Assembly: GCA_002778195.1 (NCBI GenBank) | Contig: PCDI01000001.1 | Location: 4,489,869-4,553,868, forward strand | DNA: 64,000 bases | Origin: Raffaelea ambrosiae | Lineage: Eukaryota; Ascomycota; Sordariomycetes; Ophiostomatales; Ophiostomataceae | Direction of reading: 5' to 3' | Part shown: positions 34,668-45,510 of the stretch, in pieces | Numbering within the stretch: position 1 is the first letter of the stretch | How the letters are laid out: each line of letters begins with the position of its first letter | Notes under the pieces: generated by a model | What the model was told of the DNA's origin: nothing | Database searches by the model: none | What the model saw: the letters and a program-made list of their open reading frames with translations, nothing else | Made by a program: the position numbers and the translations under genes

Positions 34668-35097
34668 GGAAGCACCGAACAAGACTGCAACGACTACACT
34701 CACCCACACCCTCCACTGTTTATACCTCTGTACATTCATGAGACATGTAACACTACATCCCATAGAAAGCAAACCCAAGCAAGACGCATAGAAAAAAAAA
34801 TACAAGAGCAAATAGGACGAGGTATTGAAACCATCACAACATGATTTCACGATCCTCGATTTCCAACTAGAATCTATCCAATGTCTGTAAAATAGCATAT
34901 GTTATGCATGTATGGTGTGTTGGGTAATTATTACAATAGCTTATATCCCAAAAGATAGGTGTCCAAAAAAGATTCATTTCCTCCTTTCCCGACGTCCAAT
35001 AGTGAGACCGCGTCTCTCTCACTGCACTATTGGCAAGCGAGTCAGACACGTCCAAGAGAGGCAGTTATTTGGCTGCTCGAATCGAACCAGTAGACCG
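34668..35097. other. convergent 3' region
   Basis: A 430-bp AT-rich gap between convergent genes, serving as 3' UTR for both. No other feature seen. Confidence 0.6.
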
Positions 35098-38043
35098 TCA
35101 ATCCGACAACCCCGACGACCCGTTTTCAGCCGTCTCTTTGGCGGGAAGGCTCTTTTCAACCTCGAGTGACCGAAGACGCTGCGACAGCAGACCTTCCGCA
35201 AGAATTGTTCCATTAACCATGGGCAAGAACGCATTGCCGCCATAACCAACGTCACCTTTACTGAGTTTGTTGTACAGGGGGGGTGTTGTCACAGACCCGA
35301 TTGGCTTCGCAATGTTCTCAGCCTGCCGCGCTGCTTTGGTTGGAACACAGCTCGACGATGTCTGGCTCGTAAACAGGCTGGTCGACGATGACAAAGGCGA
35401 CTGCGTCGATCCAAATGGAATCGCGTCGACTGGCATATTACCACTAGCAAAGCTGAATGAATCCACATTCTGGTGGCTGAAAGCCATAGACCGACCTGCG
35501 GGTATGGGCATGGGTGCCGGTAGGGACTGCTGCTCGGGGCCAAACCCCAAGGGACCGCGGCCTGCAAACGAAAGGCCGGAGCTTCGGCGACGGTAAGCCT
35601 TCTCGGCCGCCAGCATAGCTCCCGGTCCCGCGTTGCCGCCTGCGGCAATGCCGCCGAAGGTCGTGCTGCCCATGGGCGGATACATCATACGAATAGGCTT
35701 ATAAGGCGAATAGCGTGGCTCGGGGAATTTGAGCTCGTTTCTCAGCTTCTCCTTGCCATCGGGAACACGGTTGGCAAACACGACTCGCATATTGTTGTAC
35801 AAGTAGTAGCGGCCGCGTGACGGGCAACAGATGTGTATGTGAATCAGGTAGCGCAGAATGGGAGGCTCTGATGAGGCCGCTTCGTTCAAGGCTGGCACAT
35901 TTTCAATAATCGGCCCTCCGGAGTAGCTGCGTTGACGGATGAACGTCTTTGTGCCTGGCTCCATATCTGTGAGATCATACGGAATCAAAAAGAGCTTGAC
36001 AGCGGTCTTGTTTTGATTTTTGATGATAATTTGCAGCTGACCCTGCTGCGGAATACGGTACGAGCCTCCCGGCGGTGCCTTGGGGGTGTTTGATCCTCGC
36101 TTTTGCGTGCGCGTCGAGGCCCTGGTAGGGCGGTCGCCATCTGGAGCCGGCACGTCTATCCCGGCGTCTTCCATGACAACATCTCTTCCAGAAGTGGCAT
36201 CGTTTCCAATGGCGCCGGTGTCCCCACGGCTGTTGTTGGAGGCATCGCCGTTGGAGCTGCCACCATTCTCGGCTTGTTGGCTTTGCCGTGCGCGGGCAGC
36301 AGCAGCACGGCTCCGCAGGATTTTCCGTTTTGAGCGTTCGTCGACTTCGGGGTGCTGCAACCCATTCTCTAGGTCCACCATACCCACATAGGGACTCGGT
36401 CCGTCTTCGGTTTTGGATCGGCCATGAGGAGTAGAACCGTAGCTGTAGAAAACAGCCGAGAATGGCAGTGTGACGTGTGGCGGACAACGCAGGCTCGGCT
36501 TGCACTTGGCTCCCAGGCCAAGCACCCCAATCTGGGCCAGGAAGTCGAGCGGTTTGGAGGGCGTTGTCGACATACGCCCTCGCAGAATACTTTCTTCATA
36601 CGAGCCCACCATGGATGCGTGCTGTAGCGGCGAAGTCTCTGAGGCAAAAGATGGCCGCCTGGAACGCACCAGGGGCGTCTGCGGAGTAGAGGCAGCATAC
36701 GCAGAGTGAATGTTATTATTAGGCGCCGAGGAAAGCGACCGTCTCGGCTGGTGCGCCTGGTAAGGAAAGGGGCTTCCCTGAGATTCCCGACGAAGGTGCG
36801 TGGAGCCTGACCGCGATAGCGACTGCGGCGGAGAGGAAACTGGGTACGGCGAGGAGTAGGAATGCAAGGGCTGGGCCTGGGTGGCCGAGTGCAAGGTATG
36901 GCGTCTTGAATTGCTTCTCAAGCTGCTGCTGCAGGGGCTGCCCACGCCAATGTCGATGTTGTCCATAGGCAACGACAGTTCTGGGCGGTCATTCTCGTCC
37001 CCGCCGTCGAAGTTGCTCTCCGACTGCACCAGAGGACTGGTTGGTGGCTTGTAGACGAAGCTGGAAGACACTGACGACGAGACGGACGACTGCTGCGACC
37101 GAAACACGCCAAACTCGGCCAAAGCCGAAGACCGTCCTGCCCGAGGTTCGGCGACAAAAGGTGTGTAGTGTCGCGGAGGTGATGTAGACAGCCAAGAAGA
37201 AGAGTCATCGCCGGAACGGAAGGGCTGTCCAGCAGCTTCTCCTTTCCGCCTTTGCCAATTTTCCGGTCGTATGCGTGTTTTCTTCTCGTCGGTGGGAGCA
37301 TGCTCTTGGTCCGAATTGGTCGGCGTAAAATCACCGCTGTGGAGTGCCGAGCGCGGTCGTTCAATGTTCAGCCCGTCTTGCAACCTCTCTGCGGCCTCGG
37401 CATCGTGATCGTGTGCCTCCAAGGGAATTCGCTCCGTCTCCGTGGCTGTGGTGATATCAGCAGCTGGCAGCAGGGTGCTCGTCTGGGAACCGGCCGAAGG
37501 TGGCTGTGAACTTCGTGTGGGTGACCGAGAGTTTTGGTTATGGAGCAGGGACTCGAGCTGCAGAAACAAGAGTTAGACGGGAAGGAGCAGAATTGCCAGG
37601 GGACACAGGGGACACAGGGGACACAGGGAGCGGCGTACATGGCGGTTGGGCACCCAAGTTGGGCTCTCGCCTCGCTTGAGCCGCTCAATTAGCTCGGCCC
37701 TGTCTGACACAGCCGTGGCATCCTGATTTGGACTGGGAGTGGTCCTGGCGGCGGGCGGCAGTGAGATTGTCTCGTCAGGTCGTCGAGACGGCGAGAATTG
37801 TCGGTTGGAGGAGCCCAGTGGTGGATACGGCGGCGGACTATCTAGGATAGGCCCTTCGCAGAGCTCGGTCCGTATACTCTCCTCGGACAGCCTTCGAGAG
37901 AGGAGCGGTAACGGAGCAGGCGAAGGTATGGTTATGGGTTTCGAAGGCGTGGAAGGCCGGTCGGCAGAGTCACGGTGCTGGCGGGACGGGGAAGAGTTGC
38001 TGTCCTTCCGGACGAGATCCGGGGTCTCTTCGAACATCGGCAT
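35098..38043 (-). CDS. Atos-like protein (DUF4210 / Chromosome_seg domains)
   Basis: Exons 38043-37639 and 37557-35098 (transcript order) encode 954 residues. The 81-nt intron (gtacgc donor, CTAAC box, ctgcag acceptor) joins VPNRH-LESLLHNQN in phase 0. A disordered, S/P-rich first half precedes the conserved Atos block near residues 440-500: YEESILRGRMSTTPSKPL, then FLAQIGVLGLGAKCKPSL and PPHVTLPFSAVFYSYG. The second conserved block lies near 630-755: GSYRIPQQGQLQIIIKNQN, KTFIRQRSYS, HICCPSRGRYYLYNNMRV. Animal members (atossa; ATOSA/FAM214A and ATOSB) are nuclear regulators; fungal members are mostly uncharacterised, and the second domain carries a chromosome-segregation label from a meiotic context. 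Exact function here is unknown. Confidence 0.85.
37599..37625. repeat. 9-bp tandem repeat inside an intron
   Basis: Three copies of ggggacaca sit within the single intron of the Atos-like gene. Because the unit is a multiple of three, the unspliced frame stays open and reads a false CPLCPLCPL peptide. Confidence 0.75.
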
Positions 38044-39158
38044 GGCTGAGGCGGCTAGCGGGTGTCCTCAGAGTCGATCTGGGGTGTGAGAGAAGCTGAG
38101 GGAGAGGATGTGCCAGGACTTTTTTTGGGTTTGTTGAGCAACCCCCCTCGCCTGGCGCTTGGGGGAAGCGTGTTCCGAGCGTCTTATGCGTGCTCTCTTT
38201 GTTCTGTGCCCATGGCACGGCAAAGAGGGCGTGTGGTCGTCGGGTTTGAATGAGCTTGCCCGAGGCTGCTTATCAGGGTTCCGGGTGAACTGAAGCGCGA
38301 GATTGCCGTGTCACATGCAGCCAGCGCAGGTAGGCCCGCGAAGAGAAGATATCGGGTGCGTGTGTTGGGACATGGATCACGGGCGGCCAGGAGACAACTG
38401 GAGCTGCCTGTCCGCTTTATGTGTCTGGTCGAACTGTCTCGTGTGTCTCAAGGCGAGGGAGGCGAGGGCGGACAGGAAATTGCCGTGAAAATCAGCGGTC
38501 AGGCGGAATGGGGAAAAAAGGACTCTTTGTGAAAAAGGCTTAGTGGCGAGCCCTGCAGGACCCCGTTTTCGGCGATTACGGGGGAGGAGGACAAGCGTGA
38601 TAATCAGCGGCAGGGAAGAGCCAAGGCTGTCGGCAGTGTGCGAGAAGCTAAACGGCTGTGTGAGAAAATGGCGAATACGAGACTTTTGTAAAATGTGTTT
38701 GAAAGTTGAAAGAAAAGGAGAAAACAAAAATGACTCGAGAAAAGTGATTTGCAACGTCTGTTAGGGGGCTTTTTACAAATAAAGAAGGCGCTCTGCAACA
38801 GTGAGGAAGGCACAAGGGAGGAGAGGATGCGAGCGGCAAACGGAAGGCACGAGCCAACAAGGTCCAGCCAGCAGCCAGTAGAGGGAGGGAAGGCGTGACC
38901 GATATGGAGAAACACGACACAAAGACCACCCAAACGCTGGCCGAGCCCACTGTAATTGCGGCGTGGATTTTCTTTTGGTGGTTCGGACCACAAGCCCGCT
39001 AATATTCGTTTCCCCATTTGCAGGCATGCAAGACCTGTTTCTTGTCTCCCCTGTTCTCTCCCCCTCTGTCCACTCGCGGTTCCTGGTGCCACTCCGAAAT
39101 ATTGGCTGACGTCAGGGATGGGCGTGCTTTTCGCTCACCGATCTGCAGCAACCACCGA

Positions 39159-39219
39159 GCACACACACACACACAAACACGCGCGCGCGCGCCAAAAAAA
39201 AAAAAAAAAAAAAAAAAAA
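39159..39219. repeat. composite microsatellite: CA repeat, CG repeat, poly-A(26)
   Basis: Alternating CA bases pass into alternating GC bases and then 26 adenines. Alternating purine-pyrimidine DNA of this kind can adopt left-handed helix, and the A run excludes nucleosomes. Confidence 0.85.
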
Positions 39220-39730
39220 GCGCATGTATTGTCTTTTCTGCTATTATGCCGAACGATCCAGGGCGGTGAGCGTGGCCTTCAGGCACTTCTTTTCATCCGA
39301 AACCAAGCATTTCTGCTTTTCGGCTGGGATGCAAGGGGGAGGAGGCGAGGTCGCATGTTTCAGGAAGGCACGTTCGACCCGAAGCAACGTGAAAGGGAAG
39401 GTGTGACTCAGGCCGTCCTTGCTTTGTTGGCATGCCTCTCGGTCCAGAGGCCGCTCCACAGTGCTCAGCCATGTGCTTTTTAGCGCCTCCGGTTCCGCTG
39501 CTGTGTGTGTGGCTCTCAAGCGTACCAGCCACGAGGCTGTCGAGAGAAACTTCAGAAAAGTAAAAATAAAGGACATACGAAGAACATACAGCATGGGCTT
39601 ACGAGTTTCAGAGAAGCACACACGTTACCTCACCGTCACGTCGTTTCCAGTGGGTCGGACACCTTTTGCCCAGCGCAGAGGAGTTGAACTGGTTGTTGAG
39701 CTGGACAAAGTCACGAGACTGCAGTTTATC

Positions 39731-39748
39731 GATAAGTGCAAACTTATC
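39731..39748. promoter_or_regulatory. GATA-containing inverted repeat
   Basis: GATAAGT, a four-base spacer gcaa, then ACTTATC: perfect 7-bp arms. Further TTATC/TATCG words flank it, so several GATA-factor cores lie within 35 bases, about 115 bases before the Fyv7-like ATG. Confidence 0.4.
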
Positions 39749-39859
39749 TTATCGGGGGGTTTTTTTTTTTTTTTTTTTGAGTTTCCCCAGCTTTCATCAA
39801 ACACTTTCGTGACGACCAAACCATAACGGCCTCGATTTCCATAACCCCCGCGCACGACC

Positions 39860-40654
39860 ATGACGAAACGTCCTGCCTCTGGTGTCGATGGCGACGGTGC
39901 CCCCGACCGGGGCCAACATACAACCTCCTTCTCTTCGCTCGACCCAAGAAAACGCTCCCGTCTCCGGCAACCCCTCCCCAAAGCGGACATTGCCTGGCGC
40001 AGCAAGTTGCTGAAGGAGAAGGAGGCGCTCGTCCAACAGGCCAAGCTGCGCAAGCGGTACTCGCGCATGCGGGATAGAGCACTGGCCCGACATGCTGCGG
40101 CAAGTACCGGCGGCCGGGGCGATCTCGTGGTGGAGAGCCAGTCCAAACACGGCGAAGACGCAAGCAGCGAAGATGAGTCGTCGGACGAGGAAAACAAGAA
40201 CGCGGCGTCAGCTGAGGACCATAATGGAGATTCTGCCATCCATCCCGACCGGCAGGCCATGTTGGACGACGAGGACGAAAAAGACGACCACACACGAGAC
40301 GAACTAGACGAGCCAGCAGCATCTGGTGCCCCCCGCAACCGCTGGCAGGACCGCAACGACAAACGGAACCTCCCCAAATTGAACAAGTACCACAGGGAAA
40401 TGGCAGAGGCCGACAAGAAAAAGGCCGAAGCCGAAGCACGAGAGGCCGAATTCAGGCGTCGGGCGGCTGAACGGGAGGCCAAGCGGGCAGAGCGGGAGCG
40501 GATGCAGAAGCGCATGGCCAAGGCGCGGCGGGTCAACGTCCGGCAAGGAGGAATCACTAGAGGAAACCAAGGCGGCCACGACAGCCGGGGCCGGAGACTG
40601 GGACGTGAAAGCGGTGTGCTGCTGGACAAGGTGCGGAAGATGGTGGGTAAATGA
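39860..40654 (+). CDS. rRNA-processing protein, Fyv7-like
   Basis: The single exon encodes 264 residues from the ATG at 39860. The N-terminal basic stretch (DPRKRSRLRQPLPKADIAW, then LLKEKEALVQQAKLRKRY) and the C-terminal block (RNRWQDRNDKRN, long Ala/Glu/Arg helix, final GVLLDKVRKMVGK) match the Fyv7/CCDC59 family. Yeast Fyv7 acts in early 40S pre-rRNA processing in the nucleolus. An acidic, low-complexity insert at about residues 95-155 makes this protein longer than the yeast form (about 150 residues), which is common in filamentous fungi. Charged helix composition alone could be misleading, so the call rests on the combined N- and C-terminal blocks. Confidence 0.75.
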   Translation: MTKRPASGVDGDGAPDRGQHTTSFSSLDPRKRSRLRQPLPKADIAWRSKLLKEKEALVQQAKLRKRYSRMRDRALARHAAASTGGRGDLVVESQSKHGEDASSEDESSDEENKNAASAEDHNGDSAIHPDRQAMLDDEDEKDDHTRDELDEPAASGAPRNRWQDRNDKRNLPKLNKYHREMAEADKKKAEAEAREAEFRRRAAEREAKRAERERMQKRMAKARRVNVRQGGITRGNQGGHDSRGRRLGRESGVLLDKVRKMVGK

Positions 40655-41543
40655 GCAAAATAGAAGTGAACCCACCGGGGAACACGGCCCACGGCCAAAA
40701 AAAAAAAAACGGGCTTCCCACAGATGCCTGGGCGTTTCATATTTCTTCATAGCTGAGCTACGACATTAATTTTTGCGTTATTCATTTTATGTTCTCATAT
40801 AGTCACACTGCTATAGAATTGTCATGCCAGCAAACGGATATCATTAAATGATCCTAACATCTTAGAACAGAGTAAAAAAGAAGACGCGCAGACACAAAAA
40901 CTCAGACATCGTCAGATGACCGAACAGTTCGGTCGCATCAGGAGTAGAAAGAAAAGAGGCCGATCCAGAAGCGGCCACTTGTCTCAGAAGAGAAGAAGGG
41001 GGCAAGAAGAAGAGTCATCCAAGAAAAAAAAAAAGGCCAGCCCCTCGCTAAGGGGGCGTCTCGTCAGTGTGTGCTTTCAAAAGTGTTGTCCGAAATGAGA
41101 GAAACGAAGAGAAGGTGTGAAATGAGAACACGACAACAATGATGTAAAAAAAGAAAAAGAAAACAAAACTGCAATGTGTTGAATAAAGGGGGGTTAGGAC
41201 CGTTCCAAGTATAAAAGGAGAACGCCGAGCTCAGATATCATGGACAGTGAAAAGAAATGAACAAATATAAAGCAACACGCAAACACCAACATTGTGCTTT
41301 TGTTTGATTCTCCTCACAAGAAGAATCCCGAACGAGCAGCGGTCATAACACGGTGCGCAGTACACAAAAAAGAAAGACCAGAAAAAGCAAATTGAGAAGG
41401 GAAAAAAAAAACAGGCCAAATCGACAATCCGAAAACAACAGCAGAATCCGGGTATACAGGCTTATATACAAGAATGCAGTGAGGGTTGGATGAGTGCGGA
41501 GTGAAGGAAACAGAATGTGGAATTCGACAAATTGGCGGCCCCT
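40655..41543. other. convergent 3' region
   Basis: About 0.9 kb of A-rich DNA between convergent genes, the 3' UTRs of the Fyv7-like and RhoGAP genes. No gene seen. Confidence 0.6.
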
Positions 41544-44500
41544 TTAGGCTTCCGAAAAGATCATGTGGCTGTTCTCGATAACAAACTGCACGGCCAAGTT
41601 CTTGGCATGCATATCGGTCATCTCTCTCTCGACACTGTGGTCACGCATAATGGTTGGCGCAAACACTACAGCCAGGTTCTTGGGCGACATCTGTGTATCG
41701 CTGGTTAGCCGTTGTTCATTTGCGGGGAAGTCCAGGAGAGGCGGAAAACTTACCAAATTCTCAGGCTCGCGGTGGGCGACGCGAGCCAGATGGAACATCA
41801 GAAACTCGAGACAGTCACGATGTTTTGGCGGCAGCATGTTGAACGTCTTGCGAAGATGATCACACCGCTCATCAGCATCCACCACAGCTACGATAGGTTA
41901 GCTATTTGGCCAGAGAGACGTGAAAACCGTTTAAGTGTGCCGATGGCCGGGGGGGGGGGGGGGGGAGATGGGAAGAACTCACTGTTGGACTCCAAAACAC
42001 GGTCATAAACCTCAAATGTAAGAAGCGGGTTCGGCAGCTTGCGGAAGTACTGCTTGAGCACACTGGTCACGGCTGTGATGTCCAAGCCCGGGTCTGAAAT
42101 ATCGTAATCTTCTTGCCGTTCGAAGCCCTCCTGGATAGACTTGACCTGCGAATTGCCTCCCGTCTTCCGGTAGATGCCTTCAATATCCATGCCACGAAGT
42201 TCGACCTCTTCGATGCACCGCGTCACCACACTTGGAATTTGCCGTCTTTCGTAGTCGGCCCGCTCTACCAGCTCAGAGCCAAACAGCGTACTTGGTGGTT
42301 CAGCGGCCTGTGCAGAGTTCGCCAGGCTAGCCGCCGTGCCCGATTTGGGCATGCCCTGCTTTTTGAAGAAAGCGAAGCTTGCTGCTCCGGGGGCGCCGGG
42401 GGGCATGTTCACGGCGCTCGAGCCGGCACGATTGGACATCGCGGGGAAATCAGTTTGTGTGCGGCCGACGGGTTGCATGATGGGACCGCTGATAGGCACA
42501 GGCGCTTCGACGGACGCAACCGTCATGTTATAGGGCATACCAATGTTGTCGCCCGTCAGACCCGGATAGGGGCCGCGCTCACGGTCATTCTGGAAGGCAC
42601 CGACAGCTCGGTTGACACCCTTGCTCAGATTCTGGGCCATGGTCTTGGAACCCTTTTTCCAGTTGAACTTCCGCACCTGGCCCTTCCGAATGTTCACAAC
42701 AGTAGGACCGTTCTCCAGGACAGGCTCATCGATATCGGTGCCGATAAGAGTGGCCGCGTTGGATGTCTGAATGCTGGTGTTGTCTAGGTTCATGGAGGAG
42801 ATTGATGGACCCTTGTTAGGGTGGTAAATACCCAGGCCACTTGGGGACTTGCTGAGCTGCTCAGACGAGATCTGAGACTTGAAGCGTTCCTGGATCTGGT
42901 GAGTGAGGTCGTTGTTCATGTCGGCCAACTGCGCGTTCTTGGACGAAAGCTGCTCAAACTCCAGCAGGGCGCGGTCGCGGTCGGCAATCGCCTGGTTCTT
43001 CTCTTCGATCAGTTCGTCGCGCTCGGCGTGCATCTGCTCGAGTGTCGTGGCCATGTTGGTCTGCAAATCGTTCAACTTCTGGACGAAATCCTTAAGAGCC
43101 GAGTCCTCCAGATCCTTGGGGTCGATGGGTTGCTTGGTGGTCTTGGCCCGCTCGACGTAGCCGGCGAGAACCTCCAGCTGGCGGATCATGATCTCGGTTT
43201 GCGTGTCAAGCACCGACACCGTGCGTCTCTTTTCGAGCAGCTTCTTGTTAAGCGACTTGAGATCCTTCTCAGCCCCAAATTGGCGTTCGAGCTCAGCCAC
43301 TCTCTGCTCCGAGTTCCTAAGTCGGCGCTTGAGGAGGGCCGGGTCATCTTGTGAGCCAGTGCCAGCGAGGGAAATGGGGCTGCTGATGTCGTGGTGGCCA
43401 TCGGGAGAATCCTCTGCGATTGGTGTCTTGGGCCAGCGGGGCGAGCCTGTCGCGCGGGTGTTCTCGCTGACACTGCGGTTGTGGCCTGGGCCGCGTGGAA
43501 CGCCGTTCAGGTGGTGGTTAAGGGTGGATTCAGTGCTGCTATTCCGACCGTGACGAACAGCGTTTGAAACGCGGCGGAGGATGGATGACGAGGACTCATC
43601 GGTGCCCAGTATGCGCGCCATGTCTTCATCCATGCTGAAATCGCCGCCGGAGCTCCACCGTGGCAGCTTGGGAGACGGGCCATTCGGCTGTGAGTTTTGC
43701 GTAACCTCAGTGGTGACGACATTGTTTCCAACCGATTCCTTGGCAGCGGTGTGGCCGGTTGTGCCAGCTGTCGCAGCTGGTGGTTGGGGTGGTGCACGAG
43801 GCTGCATGTAGGTCTCAGTAATCTTGTGCTCTGCTCCATTCGGACGGGAGGAATTTGGTTGCACTGAGGCACCGGTGTTATCCGTTCCGGGTGTCTTGGC
43901 CAGGGGGCTAGAAATAGGCTTTCCATTGACTGTAACATCGCCTTCTTGTCAGTTGCCGAGCCGCAAAAACAGTGGAGAAGAGCCTAACTTACCAGTGCGA
44001 GCCGAGGGTGGAAGCTCTTTCCTCGTGATGCCTCCGCGGGGGGTAAGCTGTTCATTCATGCTCGGTCGGCTGCTTGGGGGTGTCATCACGGTCGGCTCTG
44101 ATGGGGTACGGCCGTCCTCTTCGCGGCGCGCATCCTGCGATGAACGACCGCCGGAGCTGGATGTTGGCGTAGATGTCGAAGGCGAAGTTGACTGGACGGA
44201 GTTTTCTCTCCGGATACGGGGGGAACCAGCTTCCAACGAATTGTGCGAAGACCCGCTCCGGGAGCCGGCAGCCCTCTTGCTCTTCGGGGCATCCTGCAGC
44301 TTGAACTCCTCGACGCGTCCATTGGACAGCTTCTTGTGCTCCTCGCTGGTGACGCTGATGCTATTAGTGGCACTATTGCTTCCACTGCCGAGGCTCTTTT
44401 CTGATCTCGACGACTTGGAGGGCTTGCGCGCAGGGGGCTCCTTAGGGGTGGCTCCGCTGCTCTCGTAGTCAGATGGGGTCGCCGAGCGGCCTTTCTCCTG

Positions 44501-45510
44501 GAAGGCAATATGAGGAGTGGAGGCCTGGGAGTCGCTCTTCTTGTCCGGGCCGGCGCCAAAATAATCCCTGTCTTTCGGCTTCTTGTTCACGTCGGAAAAT
44601 GCGTCCGAAACGGATCGAGAGGTGGCCGAGGGCACGGGGCTTGGGTCCAGCGCCACAGGAATGAAAAAGCTCTCGCCATCACTCGACGTCATGTCGACCG
44701 CGCCGCCCATTATGGACGAGTTGCGATTGTTCCGGTAGTTTGAAGGGGAAAGTGCCATGGAGCTTGTGGTATCTTTGGCTACGGTAGCATCGGATGCAGA
44801 GCGCTCAGGGGAGCGGTTTGGGCGGGAACTGCTGCGCGACGAAGAATCGTGCTGTGTATAGTTGGCGCGTGGACGGGGAGACAGTTCAGTCGGGCCGTCG
44901 GGGTGGCCCGCGGAGGCATTCGGGGGGAGAGCAGGTAGGGATTTGTCGGTGATCATAGGCGACGCGTCCTTCTCCCGCGCCTTCGCCTGGGCGGCGGCCT
45001 TGTGCTTTTTCCGACGGCGGGCCATGAGCGCCTCATGGCAGCCCATGCAGAAGATGCCCTGGGAGGTGCGAGCATAGCGGAGGTTTTCGATCTTGCGTTT
45101 GCAGTTCCGACAACGGAAGCAGGTGGCACAGAAGGCCTGGTCGCCGGTCAGAATGGCCAGGTCTTCGATCTTGTTCCCGCAGGCACTGCAGCTGTATGTG
45201 CAGTTGTTGCAGATGAGGGACCCATCGCCGAGGAGGAGCAGGTTGGCGTCGGAGTCGAGAAGGGTGCCGCAGGTGTTGCATCGGAAGCAGTCGAGATGCC
45301 ATCGATGGCCAGCTGGTTGCGTGTCAATACAAGTGTGGAAGGCAACAGCAACGCAAGATGGCATACAAAAAAAAGACAGATTGAGGGACAGGGGATCGTC
45401 TTACCAAGCTCGAAAGCCTTGCCCTCCTCGAGGATCTCGCCGCAGCCCTTGCAGGGAAAGATGTCGTCGGCCTCCATCTGATTGTCGAGGTATTCGTCCA
45501 TGGCGGTCAT
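41544..45510 (-). CDS. LIM-domain Rho GTPase-activating protein (Rga1/Rga2-like)
   Basis: Five exons in transcript order, 45510-45405, 45312-43993, 43929-41983, 41887-41754 and 41690-41544, give 1217 residues; all phases agree. Two tandem LIM domains open the protein: C20-C23-H41-C44-C47-C50-C70-C73 and C77-C80-C97-C100-C103-C106-C124-C127. A long disordered region follows, then a coiled coil at about residues 680-830 (EQRVAELERQFG), and a C-terminal RhoGAP domain from about 1030 with the catalytic arginine in GIYRKTGG near residue 1063, and MSPKNLAVVFAPTIMRD. This order is that of fungal Rga1/Rga2, which switch off Cdc42 at sites of polarised growth. Lrg1 relatives have three LIM domains. 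Introns are 92, 63, 95 and 63 nt; the last is stop-free and in frame. Confidence 0.93.
41949..41965. repeat. poly-G run of 17 in an intron
   Basis: A pure G run on the plus strand, read as poly-C in the third intron of the RhoGAP gene. It may hinder sequencing and vary in length. Confidence 0.8.

Larger units (their letters stand above)
38044..39859. other. divergent intergenic region, Atos-like gene / Fyv7-like gene
   Basis: 1.8 kb with the upstream side of both genes. It contains a composite CA/CG/poly-A microsatellite (39159-39219), a GATA-rich hairpin (39731-39748) and a 19-T run (39760-39778) close to the Fyv7-like ATG. No supported ORF. Confidence 0.55.

Noticed and set aside
37573..37638. 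Extension CPLCPLCPL of the first exon of the Atos-like gene
   Set aside because: It is intron sequence made of a 9-bp tandem repeat, with clear donor and acceptor on both sides.
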